A stretch of DNA of 37,863 nt from Chloroflexota bacterium (GCA_021814145.1 JAKAIY010000019.1:1-37863); one strand, 5' to 3'. Shown: positions 25,005 to 34,290, counted from the first letter of the stretch. The notes: generated by a model not told the origin, from the letters alone. Program-made: numbers and translations.

Positions 25005-25123
25005 AAAAGCTCCTTTGTGTGAGGCGGTGTAAACGAAAGGCGCATGGGCGGTCTGGGGAAGCCGCGCGCCCGCTCTTGTGTGATGTTGGTCTGACAGAGC
25101 GTAAGCTCGGTATCTACTTTCAC

Positions 25124-25153
25124 ACTGTACTCCCTAGACGCGCGCGCGGTCAA
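25124..25153 (-). promoter_or_regulatory. Promoter of the M1 peptidase gene
   Basis: Minus strand TTGACC (25153-25148), an 18-base spacer and TACAGT (25129-25124). Transcription would start near 25117, about 113 bases before the ATG. Confidence 0.65.
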
Positions 25154-25158
25154 CGGCT

Positions 25159-25671
25159 TTAGCGATAAAGGAGGTAGCCCACACCGCCCGCCAGCGCGAG
25201 GATCAGCACGATGTTGACCTTCTGGCTCAGCGCCAGGCCGAACGCGCTAACCCCGATCAGCAGTCCGCGCCAGTCCATGCCTGGCTGGCTCCCGATGGTC
25301 CAGACGACGCTGATGAGCAGGCTGATGACGGCGACGGAGACGCCGCGCATGGCCCCTTGCGCCCAGGGATAGCGCTCGATACGGCTGACGCGCGAGGCGA
25401 TGAGCAGCACGAGCAGGGGCGGGAAGGTGATCGCGAGCAGCGCGAGCGCCGCGCCCAGGTAGCCGTAGGTGAAGTAGCCCAGGCAGACGACCCACAGCCC
25501 GTTGGGGCCGGGGCTAACCTGTCCGATAGCGATGGAGCGCCCGAAGTCCGTCTCTTTCGCCCAGCCACGCGCGAGCAGGTCCTGCCGCAGACTGGGCAGA
25601 TTGCTGAAGCCGCCAGTGGAGAAGAGCGAGGCTTTCAGGAAGAGCAAAAAGTAGACGATTGGGTTGATCAT
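25159..25671 (-). CDS. Chromate transporter, second half-protein (SCHR)
   Basis: The 170-residue product is one half of a split CHR-family chromate/sulfate-type transporter. The N-terminal block KASLFSTGGFSNLPSLRQDL with RGWAKETDFGRSIAIGQVSP GPNGLW carries the conserved GGxxxLP and GQxxPGP motifs. About five membrane helices follow. Its ATG shares one base with the stop of the upstream half (TGATG), so translation is coupled. CHR proteins export chromate in resistant strains, but many homologues move other anions, and the substrate here is inferred only from the family. Confidence 0.9.
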   Translation of the reverse strand: MINPIVYFLLFLKASLFSTGGFSNLPSLRQDLLARGWAKETDFGRSIAIGQVSPGPNGLWVVCLGYFTYGYLGAALALLAITFPPLLVLLIASRVSRIERYPWAQGAMRGVSVAVISLLISVVWTIGSQPGMDWRGLLIGVSAFGLALSQKVNIVLILALAGGVGYLLYR

Positions 25672-26294
25672 CACGCGCGCCCTTCCGTCTTGTCCCGGTC
25701 CGGCGCGAGGGAAGGAGACGGGCCGGGCGCGAAGAGCAGCGCGCCAAGCGACATGGCGACAATCACGATCGTGATCGCCGAGACGTTGAAGATGATGACC
25801 GCTAGCGCGCCAGCGAGCGTCAGAGCGACGGTCAGGGCGAGGCGCAGCGGGCGCCGGTCCGCGCCCCGCTGGAAGAGCGGCCGGGCGAAGTTGACGGCCA
25901 CCAGCGCCATCACGCCTCCCGTCGCCGGAACGACGCCCCGCACGATAGCCTGGACGGTGGCCGAATGCTCGACCTGGGCGAAGAGCGCCGCAAGCAGGCA
26001 TGTGATAGCGCCACTGGGAATCAGCAGCCCGGCCAGCGACGCCACGACGCCCCGCCAGCCGCCGAGCCGCCTGCCCAGCAGCGCGGTGATCGCGATCAGG
26101 TTGATGCCTGGCGCGAGCAGGCAGACGCTCCACAGATGGGTGAACTCCTCCGCCGTGACCCAGCGATACTTCTCGATGAACGTGCGCTGGATCAGCAGTG
26201 TGGTCGAGGCCCCGCCGCCGAATGATTGCAGGCCAATGCCGGCCCAGATGCCCAGCAGCCGCCATGCGCTGGGATGAGGCGCTCCGTCGCTCAT
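25671..26294 (-). CDS. Chromate transporter, first half-protein (SCHR)
   Basis: The 207-residue partner of the downstream half-protein. It has the matching CHR motifs GIGLQSFGGGASTTLLIQRT and CLLAPGINLIAITALLGRRL, with about five membrane helices and a polar C-terminus (FAPGPSPSLAPDRDKTEGRA). Two short CHR genes side by side usually make a heterodimer with opposite membrane orientation. ATG 26294 has GGGGAG about 6 bases upstream. An in-frame GTG at 26321 is less likely. The pair forms a two-gene operon divergent from fabH, and no convincing promoter is visible for it. No chromate-responsive regulator (ChrB or ChrI) is present nearby. Confidence 0.9.
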   Translation of the reverse strand: MSDGAPHPSAWRLLGIWAGIGLQSFGGGASTTLLIQRTFIEKYRWVTAEEFTHLWSVCLLAPGINLIAITALLGRRLGGWRGVVASLAGLLIPSGAITCLLAALFAQVEHSATVQAIVRGVVPATGGVMALVAVNFARPLFQRGADRRPLRLALTVALTLAGALAVIIFNVSAITIVIVAMSLGALLFAPGPSPSLAPDRDKTEGRA

Positions 26295-26500
26295 TCCGTC
26301 TCCCCGCTGGCTCCGTATCACCCATCACTGATCGCGTGAGGAGGCAGAGACGCGCCGCCAGCCGGTTCGCGCCCCCAATGATTCCCAACGCGCGAGGCAG
26401 CGCGCGCGTGTCGTTTGGCGCCAGGGTCCACGGAGGTGGTGCGGGAAACGAGGAGCATAGCGAGAAGGTGTTAGACGGGGGCGCCAATTTAAGCTGGGTA

Positions 26501-26509
26501 TGCTACAAT
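26501..26509 (+). promoter_or_regulatory. Extended -10 promoter of fabH
   Basis: TGC-TACAAT (26501-26509) is an extended -10 element without a recognisable -35. Transcription would start near 26516, about 90 bases before the fabH ATG. Confidence 0.5.
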
Positions 26510-26605
26510 GGCCGCCAAAGCATCCCTTCCGCACGACGCGCTAGCAGGCGGGCGATGTGTTCGCGTCCGGCGGCGCGCCTGGGGACGCATTCAGTGAGGA
26601 GCAGT

Positions 26606-27655
26606 ATGAGCCGCTACAGCGCCATCACGGGCTGGGGCATGCACGTGCCTGAGCAAACGCTGACCAACGCCGATCTGGAGCGGATGGTCGAGACCTCTGA
26701 TGAGTGGATTACGACCCGCACGGGCATCAAGGAACGCCATGTTGTCCGGCCTGACGAGTCGGCCTTCGATCTCGCGCTCCCGGCGGCGCGGCAAGCGCTG
26801 GAGCGCGCGGGCATCGAAGGCAAGGATCTTAGCCTCATCATCGTCGCGACGGTTTCCTATGACTACCGGTTCCCCTCGACGGCGAACCTCCTCCAGCATG
26901 CGCTGGGCGCGCAGTGCGGCGCGTTCGACATGCAGGCGGCCTGCACAGGTTTTCTCTATGCCATGAGCACGGCGCATCAGTTCATCGCCAACGGCTCGGC
27001 CAGGCACGTGCTGGTGATCGGCGTCGAGGTGCTCTCGAAGGTGGTGGATTACACCGATCGTGGCACCTGCGTGCTTTTCGGTGACGGCGCGGGCGCGATA
27101 GTCCTGAGCGCCAGCGAGCAGCCTGGCGGCTTGCTGGGCTACACGCTCGGCAGCGATGGCGCGAACCCTGAGCTCCTCTATATTCCCGCTGGTGGCTCGC
27201 GGGAGCCGCTGACCGAGGAGGGCCTGCGTGAGGGTCGGCAGTGGGTCAAGATGAACGGCGCCGAGGTCTTCAAGTTCGCGACCCGCGTGATGGGCACAGC
27301 GATGGAAGAGGCGCTGGCGAACGCGGGCATGACAGCGCAGGATATGGACCTGTTCATCCCCCATCAGGCGAACCTGCGCATCATTGACGCGGCCTCCAGG
27401 CGGCTAGGCCTGCCGCAGGAGAAGGTCTTCGTCAATATCCAGAAGTATGGCAACACCTCGGCGGCCGCTGTGCCAATCGCGCTGTGCGAGGCGATTGACC
27501 AAGGCCTGGTCTATCCCGGCGCGCACCTAGGCATGGTGGCGTTTGGCGCTGGCCTCACCTGGGCCGCCGCCGTGGTGAAATGGACCGCTTCTGTGGCTAC
27601 CAAGCCTACGGCCAGGCGGGCCACTCCCATTACGGTGACAGGCCGCCGGAGCTAA
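26606..27655 (+). CDS. fabH: Beta-ketoacyl-ACP synthase III
   Basis: FabH condenses acetyl- or branched acyl-CoA with malonyl-ACP to start fatty-acid synthesis. The thiolase-fold catalytic triad is in place: Cys113 in MQAACTGFLYA, His253 in FIPHQANLRI and Asn283 in KYGNTSAAAVP. Other blocks are WITTRTGIKERH and GTCVLFGDGAGAIVLSAS. The 349-residue length is a little longer than E. coli FabH because of a basic Thr/Arg-rich tail (TKPTARRATPITVTGRRS). ATG 26606 is preceded by GAGGAG at a good distance. The frame is open upstream to 26198, but that part overlaps the chromate transporter and is not coding. It is isolated from other fab genes, so whether it is the primary FabH is unknown. Confidence 0.95.
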   Translation: MSRYSAITGWGMHVPEQTLTNADLERMVETSDEWITTRTGIKERHVVRPDESAFDLALPAARQALERAGIEGKDLSLIIVATVSYDYRFPSTANLLQHALGAQCGAFDMQAACTGFLYAMSTAHQFIANGSARHVLVIGVEVLSKVVDYTDRGTCVLFGDGAGAIVLSASEQPGGLLGYTLGSDGANPELLYIPAGGSREPLTEEGLREGRQWVKMNGAEVFKFATRVMGTAMEEALANAGMTAQDMDLFIPHQANLRIIDAASRRLGLPQEKVFVNIQKYGNTSAAAVPIALCEAIDQGLVYPGAHLGMVAFGAGLTWAAAVVKWTASVATKPTARRATPITVTGRRS

Positions 27656-27687
27656 GCCGGTTCGCCACCGACATCGGGTGGAACAGC

Positions 27688-27723
27688 GCGGGCCGCGCGG
27701 AGAGACTCTCGCGCGCGGCCCGC
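27688..27723 (+). terminator. Terminator of fabH
   Basis: GCGGGCCGCGCG (27688-27699) pairs perfectly with CGCGCGGCCCGC (27712-27723), 12 bp with a 12-base interior that can extend the stem, followed by GCCTTTAG. Confidence 0.65.
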
Positions 27724-27773
27724 GCCTTTAGCTCCTTGGGCTGGATCCGTTCGCCCGCGGATCATGCGGTCGC

Positions 27774-28872
27774 TTATACCAGACGCCACCAGACGCCGCC
27801 GCCAGCGCGATCGCTGAATGGGACCCGCGCCCGCGGCGGAGATGGGGTAGCCGATGCGCCATCACGCGCCGGGACGGAGCTTGCGCCAGGGAGGGCGTAC
27901 GCGCGCAGGAATGACCAGATGTACGCGGATGCGCCGCCAGGAATGGCGCGCGATGGCCAGACGTGCTGCCCGCCGGTGATGCGGACATGCACAATGGCGA
28001 CGCCATCCTGACAGCCAGTCCAGCGCAGGACTGTGACACGCGAGGTAAGCTGGCTGGTGGCGGGCTGGGGCGCGCAGCCATCGCGCTGGACCCACGCGGC
28101 CAGCCAGGCAGGCACAGACATGAGATGGAAGCGCGGGGCGCCGTTATACGGCGCGCCCGGGCTCGCAGGAGCCTTTCACGGGATAGTATGAGCCGGAGAC
28201 GCTGGCGAAGGCGGCGATGCGGCGCGCAAGCATGCAGGAAAGCATCCAGGTCATGCCGCCGCCATTCGAGAAGCCGGACGCGTAGATGTGGCGCGGGTTG
28301 ATGCAGAGCCGCGCCTGGATTGTGTTGAGCATGTCGCTCACGAAGAGCGTATCGTTGAGGGTGGGATGCCCGCGCCCACCACTCGACCAGCCCGTCGCCC
28401 CATACGGGCCTCGCACGCCCTGCGGATAGGCGACCACGAAGCCTGCCTGGTCCGCGAGCGTGGAGAAGCCGGTCATACGCTGCATGTTCGCCGCCGTGCT
28501 TCCTGTGCCGTGGAAGCTCAGGAGCAGCGGGTAGGCGCGGCTCGACTGATAGCCAGTGGGAATATGTAGCAGGAAAGCGCGGCTAAGCCCTCCTGCGGCG
28601 ATATACTCATATTCGCTGTTTCCCGCCGCGAATGGCGCGGCGCGCCCGCAACCAGGTGAAACCTGGGGCGTGTTGTTGACCTGGCCTCCCACGTAGGCGC
28701 TCGTCACTGGCAAGCGCCCGTTCCCGACGCCGCTCAAGAAAGAACCGATTGTGGCGCCGAACGCGCCCACGCTGATCGCGCCCGCGTCGAACGCGAAGGA
28801 GAACGCGACGACGCCAGCGATCAGCGCGACAATGGCTCCCGCGCCAAGCGCGCGCCTCAATCCTCGACGCAT
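27774..28872 (-). pseudogene. PHB-depolymerase/LpqC-like esterase, disrupted by a frame-shifting deletion
   Basis: The first frame (28872 to TAA 28146-28144) gives a membrane or signal helix (about residues 8-30), the oxyanion region LLLSFHGTGSTAANM, and the nucleophile motif ASGFSNGGGMTW (Ser about 202). It continues to SGSYYPVKGSCEPGRA and stops. The family resumes directly in another frame: PYNGAPRFHLMSVPAWLAAW, VQRDGCAPQPATSQLTSRVT, then ITGGQHVWP (catalytic His) and IWSFLRAY at about 27899, running on to a stop at 27774. Missing between the parts is the short segment that normally reads like PVxxFHGTADPVVPYNG, including the catalytic Asp. A non-multiple-of-3 deletion of roughly 15 codons at about 28150 explains both facts. 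GTG 28878 is an alternative start (AGGAAG 9 bases upstream). Confidence 0.8.
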
Positions 28873-29044
28873 AGCCACACTTTCAACTTCCTGTGCGCAG
28901 ATGGTGTCCAAACATCATGGAGCGGGTGAAGCGCCTGACTGTACATCACGCTTATAGACGCGTAAAGCGGTCGTCAGGCTCCATGCTCTCGCCAGCCTTC
29001 CGTTTCCAGCTCCATTCGCATACTATGTTCCGACGCGCGTGATT

Positions 29045-29075
29045 TTGGCAGGCGTTCGGGCATTTGTGCTATTCT
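29045..29075 (+). promoter_or_regulatory. Promoter of clpP
   Basis: TTGGCA (29045-29050), a 19-base spacer and TATTCT (29070-29075), with an extended -10 TGC just before it. No HrcA (CIRCE) or CtsR operator is visible. Confidence 0.5.
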
Positions 29076-29081
29076 GTGAGT

Positions 29082-29262
29082 ACCTGTCGCGGGGTTCAGC
29101 CCACCGCGAGCGCGCGCGGAGAGGCGGGCGGCGTCTGGAGAGCGGGTCTCTCCGGGGCGGCGCCTGAGAGCAGCGCGAGGCGACCTCTACCGCTGGGTGG
29201 ACGGTAGGCCACACGGGCGACTGTACCAGCCGACAGCCACGGTTATCACAGGAGAACACACG
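29082..29262 (+). other. Long GC-rich leader of clpP
   Basis: About 180 untranslated bases. GGAGAG-CGGGT-CTCTCC (29137-29153) is a clear hairpin, and a TACCG/CGGTA pair lies further on. No known RNA family is recognised. Confidence 0.35.
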
Positions 29263-29928
29263 ATGAGCCATCCATTCGATTCTGAGACGCTACGCAGGCT
29301 CGCGGGGAACGCGCCTCTACCTTCCAATCTGCACGTGCCGGGCGTTGTCGAGCGCACACCCTATGGCGAGCGCAGCTGGGACATCTACTCCCGCATGTTC
29401 AAGGACCGCATCATCTTCATCGGCACGCCGATTGATGACGTGGTCGCCAACGCGGTCGTCGCCCAGCTGCTGTTCCTGCAGAGTGAGGACGCCACCAAGG
29501 ACATCAGCATGTATATCAACAGCCCAGGCGGCAGCATCTACGCCGGGCTGGCGATCTATGATACCATGCAGTACATCAAGCCCGACGTGGCGACGTTTTG
29601 CATGGGCATGTCCATGAGCATGGGCGCCGTGCTGCTGGCCGCCGGAGCGAAGGGCAAGCGCTACGCCCTGCCGCACTCCACCATCCTGATTCACCAGCCG
29701 CTGGGCGGGGCTGAGGGCCAGGCCGCGGACATCGAGATCACCGCGCGTGAGATCCTGCGTCTGCGCGACGCGCTCTACTCGATCCTGTCCAAGCACACCG
29801 GCCAGACGACTGATGTCATCAAGCGCGACTCAGATCGCAACTACTACCTGAGCGCGCAGGACGCCGTCACCTATGGCCTGATTGACGAGGTGCTGACCCC
29901 CTCCGAGGAGACCGCGCTGGCGCGCTAG
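29263..29928 (+). CDS. clpP: ATP-dependent Clp protease proteolytic subunit
   Basis: ClpP is the serine peptidase barrel that works with ClpX, ClpC or ClpA to degrade proteins. The catalytic triad is visible: Ser119 in [14 protein letters not shown], His144 in [16 protein letters not shown] and Asp189 in [28 protein letters not shown] replaces the common GQAASMGA, but the SMGA serine is kept. N-terminal processing is possible: the first 28 residues ([20 protein letters not shown]) precede the mature-like [18 protein letters not shown]. The 221-residue length is normal. AGGAG lies 8 bases before ATG 29263; an earlier in-frame start at 29197 lacks a site. The usual partner clpX is not adjacent. 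Confidence 0.96.
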   Translation: MSHPFDSETLRRLAGNAPLPSNLHVPGVVERTPYGERSWDIYSRMFKDRIIFIGTPIDDVVANAVVAQLLFLQSEDATKDISMYINSPGGSIYAGLAIYDTMQYIKPDVATFCMGMSMSMGAVLLAAGAKGKRYALPHSTILIHQPLGGAEGQAADIEITAREILRLRDALYSILSKHTGQTTDVIKRDSDRNYYLSAQDAVTYGLIDEVLTPSEETALAR

Positions 29929-30061
29929 CCGCGTCTCTGGCGGGCTCATTGGAGCTGTGGCTGTCAATGCCGGGATGGTGGCCCTGGGACTGTGACGCGC
30001 GCTGGCGGATGCTGGCGCCGCCTGGTCTCAGGGCCATCGTGCGCGCGGTGGTGGGGAAGGC

Positions 30062-30799
30062 ATGGGAGAGGACGCGACCATGACGGGCGGAACAAGGAGC
30101 GCGCGGACGTGGGCGGAGCGCCGCGATGGGGCGCGCTGGCGGATAGTGCGCTGGCTGTTCGAGCTGCTGTACCGCAACCGCGCGCTCTACTGGCTGGCCA
30201 GCACGATTCCTTTCGCCGGGCAGTGGCGGGTGTGGCAGCGGCTGGCGCTCTCACGGCTGACCGGGCCAGACACGCTGGAGGTCGGCTGCGGCATTGGCAC
30301 GCTGATGGGTGACATGCTGGAGCGCGGCTACCATGCCCGCGCGATTGACCGCTCGCCGCAGATGGTAGCCGCCACCCGGCGCGAGCTGCGCCGCCGCGGC
30401 CTGCCGGTGGAGGCGGATACCGTGCGGCAGGCCAGCGTCCAGGCGTTGCCGTTCGCGGAGGCGTCGTTTGATACCGTCGTGAGCACGTTCCCGACGGACT
30501 ATATCGCTGATCCGGTGGCGCTGCGCGAGATCGCTCGCGTGCTGCGGCCCGGCGGGCGGCTGGTGATCGTGCTGGGGGCGTCGCTGCTGCCCGCGCGGCT
30601 CATCCTGCGCCCGCTGGTGGCCTTGCAGCGTCTGGTGTATGGCCGCGGCGCGCAGGCGACCGTCAGCTGCGCGGGGACTATCGCCGCATCGCTGATGGGC
30701 CGTCTGCGCGACGTGGGGCTGGCTCCTCAGGCGGAATGTGTGAGCGGCCCGTTCTGGGTGGCGTATGTTGTTATGGCGCGCAAAGCGGCGAATGTGTAA
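30062..30799 (+). CDS. Class I SAM-dependent methyltransferase
   Basis: This 245-residue protein has the Rossmann motifs of small-molecule or lipid methyltransferases. Motif I is TLEVGCGIGTLMGDMLERG, followed by ARAIDRSPQMVAATRREL (ribose-binding Asp), ALPFAEASFDTVVSTFP (motif II/IV) and EIARVLRPGGRLVIVLG (post-motif III). A hydrophobic stretch before motif I (LFELLYRNRALYWLASTIPF) and one after (LLPARLILRPLVALQRLVYG) may touch the membrane, as in UbiE/COQ5-like or phospholipid methyltransferases. The substrate is unknown. ATG 30062 has GGGGAAGG just upstream; ATG 30080, with GAGAGG 8 bases upstream, is equally plausible. It lies between clpP and mutS2 on the same strand, with gaps of about 130-140 bases. 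Confidence 0.88.
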   Translation: MGEDATMTGGTRSARTWAERRDGARWRIVRWLFELLYRNRALYWLASTIPFAGQWRVWQRLALSRLTGPDTLEVGCGIGTLMGDMLERGYHARAIDRSPQMVAATRRELRRRGLPVEADTVRQASVQALPFAEASFDTVVSTFPTDYIADPVALREIARVLRPGGRLVIVLGASLLPARLILRPLVALQRLVYGRGAQATVSCAGTIAASLMGRLRDVGLAPQAECVSGPFWVAYVVMARKAANV

Positions 30800-30939
30800 C
30801 GGATGGCGCGGCCAGGAGTGGCTGCCGCGCGTATTGGCAAGCAAATTGTGGACCCGCGCTGACGGGTCAGGTGGCGCGGGAGCCGCCTTGAGGCGCGGCT
30901 GTATAACCGCCCGCCCCGCTGGGGGCGAGTCGAGGGAGC

Positions 30940-33339
30940 ATGCATAGCAAAAGTCTGACCGTTCTGGAATATCCCAAGATTATCGAGCGGCTGGCCGGGG
31001 AGACCGCCTTCGCGGCCAGCCATGAGCTGGCGCTTGCCCTCGAGCCGACGAGCGACGTGGACGAGGCGCTCCGCCGCCAGGCCTACACCGCTGAGGCGCG
31101 CAAGCTGCTGGAGCTGCGCCCTGATGTGGGCGTGCGTGGCGCGCGGGATGTGCGCCCGCAGACGCGCGCCGCTGAGCGTGGCAGGGTCCTATCACCCGCT
31201 GAGCTGCTCGACATCGCCGCCACCATGCGCGCCGCGACCTACGTGGGCCGCCTCATCGCACGCCTTGAGGAAGGATTTCCGCTGCTCAAGGCGCTGGCGG
31301 TGGACTTGCCGCAGCGCCCGCAGCTGGAGACGCGCATCGCCACATGCGTTAGCGAAGAAGGCGAGATACTCGACTCCGCTTCGCAGCGCCTGCGCCAGCT
31401 ACGCAGCGACATCCGCGCCGCGCAACAGCGGCTGCAGGAGCGGCTAGGCACGCTGGTCAACGAGTTCCGCAGCGCCTTGCAGGAGCCAATCATCACCATG
31501 CGCTCTGACCGCTATGTGCTGCCGGTGCGGTCGGAGGCGCGCGGGCAGGTGCGCGGCATCGTCCACGACCAGTCCGGCAGCGGGGCGACGGTCTTTATCG
31601 AGCCGCTGGTCGTGGTGGAGATGAACAACAGGCTCCGCCAGCTCCAGATCGAGGAGCGGCAGGAGGTCGAGCGCATCCTGGCGGATCTGTCGGACATGGT
31701 GGGCCGGGAAGCGCCGTATATCACCCTGGCGGTGGAGCTCCTGGCGGAGATTGATCTCTGCCTGGCCAAGGCGCGCTACGCCAGCCTGATCCGCGCCAGC
31801 GCGCCGGAGCTGAACACCGAGGGGCGGCTGCGGCTGCGCCAGGCGCGGCATCCGCTGCTGACGGGCAAGGTCGTGCCGATTGACTTCTGGCTGGGCGGCG
31901 ACAAGGCGTATATGGTGGTCGTCACCGGCCCGAACACCGGCGGCAAGAGCGTTACGCTCAGGACCGCTGGCCTGCTCTCGCTGATGGCGCTGGCCGGGCT
32001 GCACATCCCGGCGGAGGATGGCTCTGAGGTCCCCGTCTGGCGGGATGTCTTCGCCGACATTGGCGACGAGCAGAGTGTCGAGCAGAGCCTCAGCACGTTC
32101 TCGTCGCACCTCAGCCGTATCGTCGAGATCCTGCGCACCGTCACGCCTGGCGCGCTGGTCCTGCTGGATGAGGTGGGGGCAGGAACCGATCCCAGCGAAG
32201 GCTCGGCGCTGGCCCGCGCCATCCTCTCCTGGCTGCTCGACCACGAGGTCGCCACCGTCGCCACGACGCACTACTCTGAGCTGAAGGCCTTCGCCCATGA
32301 GCGCAAGGGCGCGGTCAACGCCTCGGTCGAGTTCGATGTAGAGACGCTCGCGCCCACCTATCACCTGACCATTGGCCTGCCGGGCCGCAGCAACGCGCTG
32401 GCCATCGCCAGCCGTCTTGGCCTGCCGGAAGACATCGTCAGTCAGGCGCGCGAGATTCAGGGGACAGCGGGCGTGGAGATGGAGAGCCTGCTGACGACAC
32501 TGGCGCAAGAGCGGCAGGTGGCCGCCGACGAGCGCTATCACCTGAGCATGGAGCGCGCTGAGGCTGAATATCAGCGCAAAGAGCTGGAGCGCATGCGCCG
32601 CGAGCTTGAGGAGGAGCGCGAGCGGATTATCAATGACGCCCGCGCGCAGGCCCGCCGCGAGTCTGAGGCGGCGCAGGCCGAGCTGGCGCGCATCCGCACG
32701 CAGATGCGGCGGCGCCTGACTGAGGAGCGGCTGGAGCAGTTGCGCGCCCGCGCCCAGAAGGTGGAGCAGCGTAACGCGCCACTGCCCTCACGCCTGCGCT
32801 CTGTTGAAATGGATGAAAGTGGCGCAGTGGCGGAGGCGGGCGAGCTGGTGGTAGGCGATAGGGTGCGCGTGCTTTCGATGAACCAGCAGGGCGAGGTCGT
32901 CTCGCTGCCCAACGCGCGCGGCGATGTCGAGGTGCAGATCGGCCCGATGCGCCTGCGGGTGGCTGTGAGCAACCTGGAGCGACTGAGCCTCCGGCAGGCC
33001 CGCGCGGGGGCCGCGCGCTCCGCTGGCTCGGAGCCAGGCTACGCCGCGCAGCCGCGGCTCGTCACCCTCCCTCCGCGCGATGACACGCCCGCGCCAGAGC
33101 TACAGCTCGACCTGCGCGGCTGGCGCGTGGAGGATGCGCTGGAAGAGGTGGAGAGCTACCTCAACGACGCCGCGATGTCCGGCATGACCACCGTGCGACT
33201 GCTGCACGGCAAGGGTACCGGGGCGCTGCGCCAGGCCATCCGCGAGCAGCTGCGCCACCATCCTCTGGTCAAGGCCTTCGCCTCCGCCGAGCAGCGTGAC
33301 GGCGGCGACGGCGTGACGGTGGTGACGCTGGCGGGATAG
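30940..33339 (+). CDS. mutS2: MutS2 family ATPase with Smr domain
   Basis: MutS2 differs from mismatch-repair MutS: it limits recombination and, in Bacillus, rescues collided ribosomes. The 799-residue protein lacks the mismatch-recognition domain and starts with the lever/core region (VLEYPKIIERLAGETAFAAS). The ATPase has Walker A GPNTGGKSVTLRT (about 330), then STFSSHLSRIVEIL, Walker B LVLLDEVGAGTDPSEGSALA (about 408) and VATVATTHYSELKAFA. A long charged coiled coil (about 515-610) leads to a KOW-like linker (VGDRVRVLSMNQQGEVVSLP). The C-terminal Smr nuclease-like domain (LDLRGWRVEDALEEVESYLN, LLHGKGTGALRQAI) is complete. GAGGGAG lies close before ATG 30940. The ROK kinase gene follows after 21 bases, so the two are probably co-transcribed. 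Confidence 0.96.
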   Translation: MHSKSLTVLEYPKIIERLAGETAFAASHELALALEPTSDVDEALRRQAYTAEARKLLELRPDVGVRGARDVRPQTRAAERGRVLSPAELLDIAATMRAATYVGRLIARLEEGFPLLKALAVDLPQRPQLETRIATCVSEEGEILDSASQRLRQLRSDIRAAQQRLQERLGTLVNEFRSALQEPIITMRSDRYVLPVRSEARGQVRGIVHDQSGSGATVFIEPLVVVEMNNRLRQLQIEERQEVERILADLSDMVGREAPYITLAVELLAEIDLCLAKARYASLIRASAPELNTEGRLRLRQARHPLLTGKVVPIDFWLGGDKAYMVVVTGPNTGGKSVTLRTAGLLSLMALAGLHIPAEDGSEVPVWRDVFADIGDEQSVEQSLSTFSSHLSRIVEILRTVTPGALVLLDEVGAGTDPSEGSALARAILSWLLDHEVATVATTHYSELKAFAHERKGAVNASVEFDVETLAPTYHLTIGLPGRSNALAIASRLGLPEDIVSQAREIQGTAGVEMESLLTTLAQERQVAADERYHLSMERAEAEYQRKELERMRRELEEERERIINDARAQARRESEAAQAELARIRTQMRRRLTEERLEQLRARAQKVEQRNAPLPSRLRSVEMDESGAVAEAGELVVGDRVRVLSMNQQGEVVSLPNARGDVEVQIGPMRLRVAVSNLERLSLRQARAGAARSAGSEPGYAAQPRLVTLPPRDDTPAPELQLDLRGWRVEDALEEVESYLNDAAMSGMTTVRLLHGKGTGALRQAIREQLRHHPLVKAFASAEQRDGGDGVTVVTLAG

Positions 33340-33360
33340 GCTGGAAATAGAGGCTGAATC

Positions 33361-34290
33361 GTGGAGCGACTCTGGGGCGGCGTCGAAGGTGGCGGCACGA
33401 AGTTTCACTGCGTGCTCGGACGAGAGACGGCAGGGGCGGAGAAGCCGGAAATTGTGGATGAGCGGATCATCCCAACGACTACGCCTGCGGAGACCCTGGG
33501 CGCGGTTGCCGGGTTCTTCAGCCAGCATCAGGAAACCCACACGCTCGCCGGATTGGGTGTCGCCTGCTTTGGGCCGGTTGATCTCGATCCGGCGTCTCCG
33601 CGCTATGGCTTCATCACAACGACACCGAAACCCGGCTGGGCCGATTGCGATGTCGTGGGCTATCTGCGCTCCGCGCTCAATGTTCCAGTGGCGTGGGAAA
33701 CGGATGTCAATGGCGCGCTGATCGGTGAGCGGCGCTGGGGCGCGGCGCAAGAGCTGCGCTCGGCGGTGTACTTCACCATTGGCACGGGCATAGGCGGCGG
33801 CGCGCTCGTCGAGGGGCGGCCAGTCCACGGGCTGCTCCACCCTGAGATGGGGCATCTTCCCATCACCGCTCTGCCCGATGTTCCGCCGCAATCCCAGCAA
33901 GGCGGCTGCCCGTACCACGGCGAGGGCTGCCTGGAAGGCGTCGCCTCTGGCCCGGCGCTGGAGCGGCGCGCGGGGCGACCGGCGGCGGAGATACCCACTG
34001 GTGACCCCATCTGGGAGGACGAGGCGCGCTATCTTGCCTATGCGGCGGTGGTCGCCACGCTCATGCTCTCACCTCAGCGCGTCATTTTGGGCGGCGGCGT
34101 CGTCCTCAAGCAGCCCCACCTCTATCCGCGCATCCGCGCCCATTTCCTGTCCATCCTCAACGGCTATCTCCAACATCCCGCCATCACCGAGCGGATCGAG
34201 ACGTATATTGTCCCGCCCCAGCTCGGCCACCGCGCGGGAGTATATGGCGCGCTGGCGCTGGCGCTGGATGCGGCGGGCGAGCGATCCTGA
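33361..34290 (+). CDS. ROK family sugar kinase (fructokinase-like)
   Basis: The 309-residue protein phosphorylates a hexose, most likely fructose, with ATP. The N-terminal phosphate-1 loop is WGGVEGGGTKFHCVLG. The sugar-binding/catalytic region WETDVNGALIGERRWG has the ROK Asn-Gly and catalytic-Asp type residues, and TIGTGIGGGALVEGR follows. The ROK zinc signature is full: HPEMGHLPI, then GGCPYHGEGCLEGVASGPAL (His plus three Cys). This spacing and the W-GG start fit the ScrK/GmuE fructokinase branch more than glucokinases. The start is GTG 33361, with GAGG 7 bases upstream, 21 bases after mutS2. No sucrose or mannan genes are adjacent. Confidence 0.93.
   Translation: MERLWGGVEGGGTKFHCVLGRETAGAEKPEIVDERIIPTTTPAETLGAVAGFFSQHQETHTLAGLGVACFGPVDLDPASPRYGFITTTPKPGWADCDVVGYLRSALNVPVAWETDVNGALIGERRWGAAQELRSAVYFTIGTGIGGGALVEGRPVHGLLHPEMGHLPITALPDVPPQSQQGGCPYHGEGCLEGVASGPALERRAGRPAAEIPTGDPIWEDEARYLAYAAVVATLMLSPQRVILGGGVVLKQPHLYPRIRAHFLSILNGYLQHPAITERIETYIVPPQLGHRAGVYGALALALDAAGERS

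Noticed and set aside
22665-25022. 785-codon open frame on the plus strand
   Set aside because: It is an antisense shadow of the M1 aminopeptidase, with low-complexity sequence and no recognisable domain; GC-rich genes often leave such frames open.
13009-25126. Recurring ACTTTCACA-like string near two promoters (about 13035 and 25117)
   Set aside because: Only two to three loose copies at different positions relative to the promoters; likely chance.
25159-26487. One long chromate transporter protein
   Set aside because: The upstream part of that frame is out of frame with the real first half; the two CHR halves are separate genes overlapping by TGATG.
31444-32541. 365-codon minus-strand frame
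   Set aside because: Antisense shadow of mutS2 with no domain signature.
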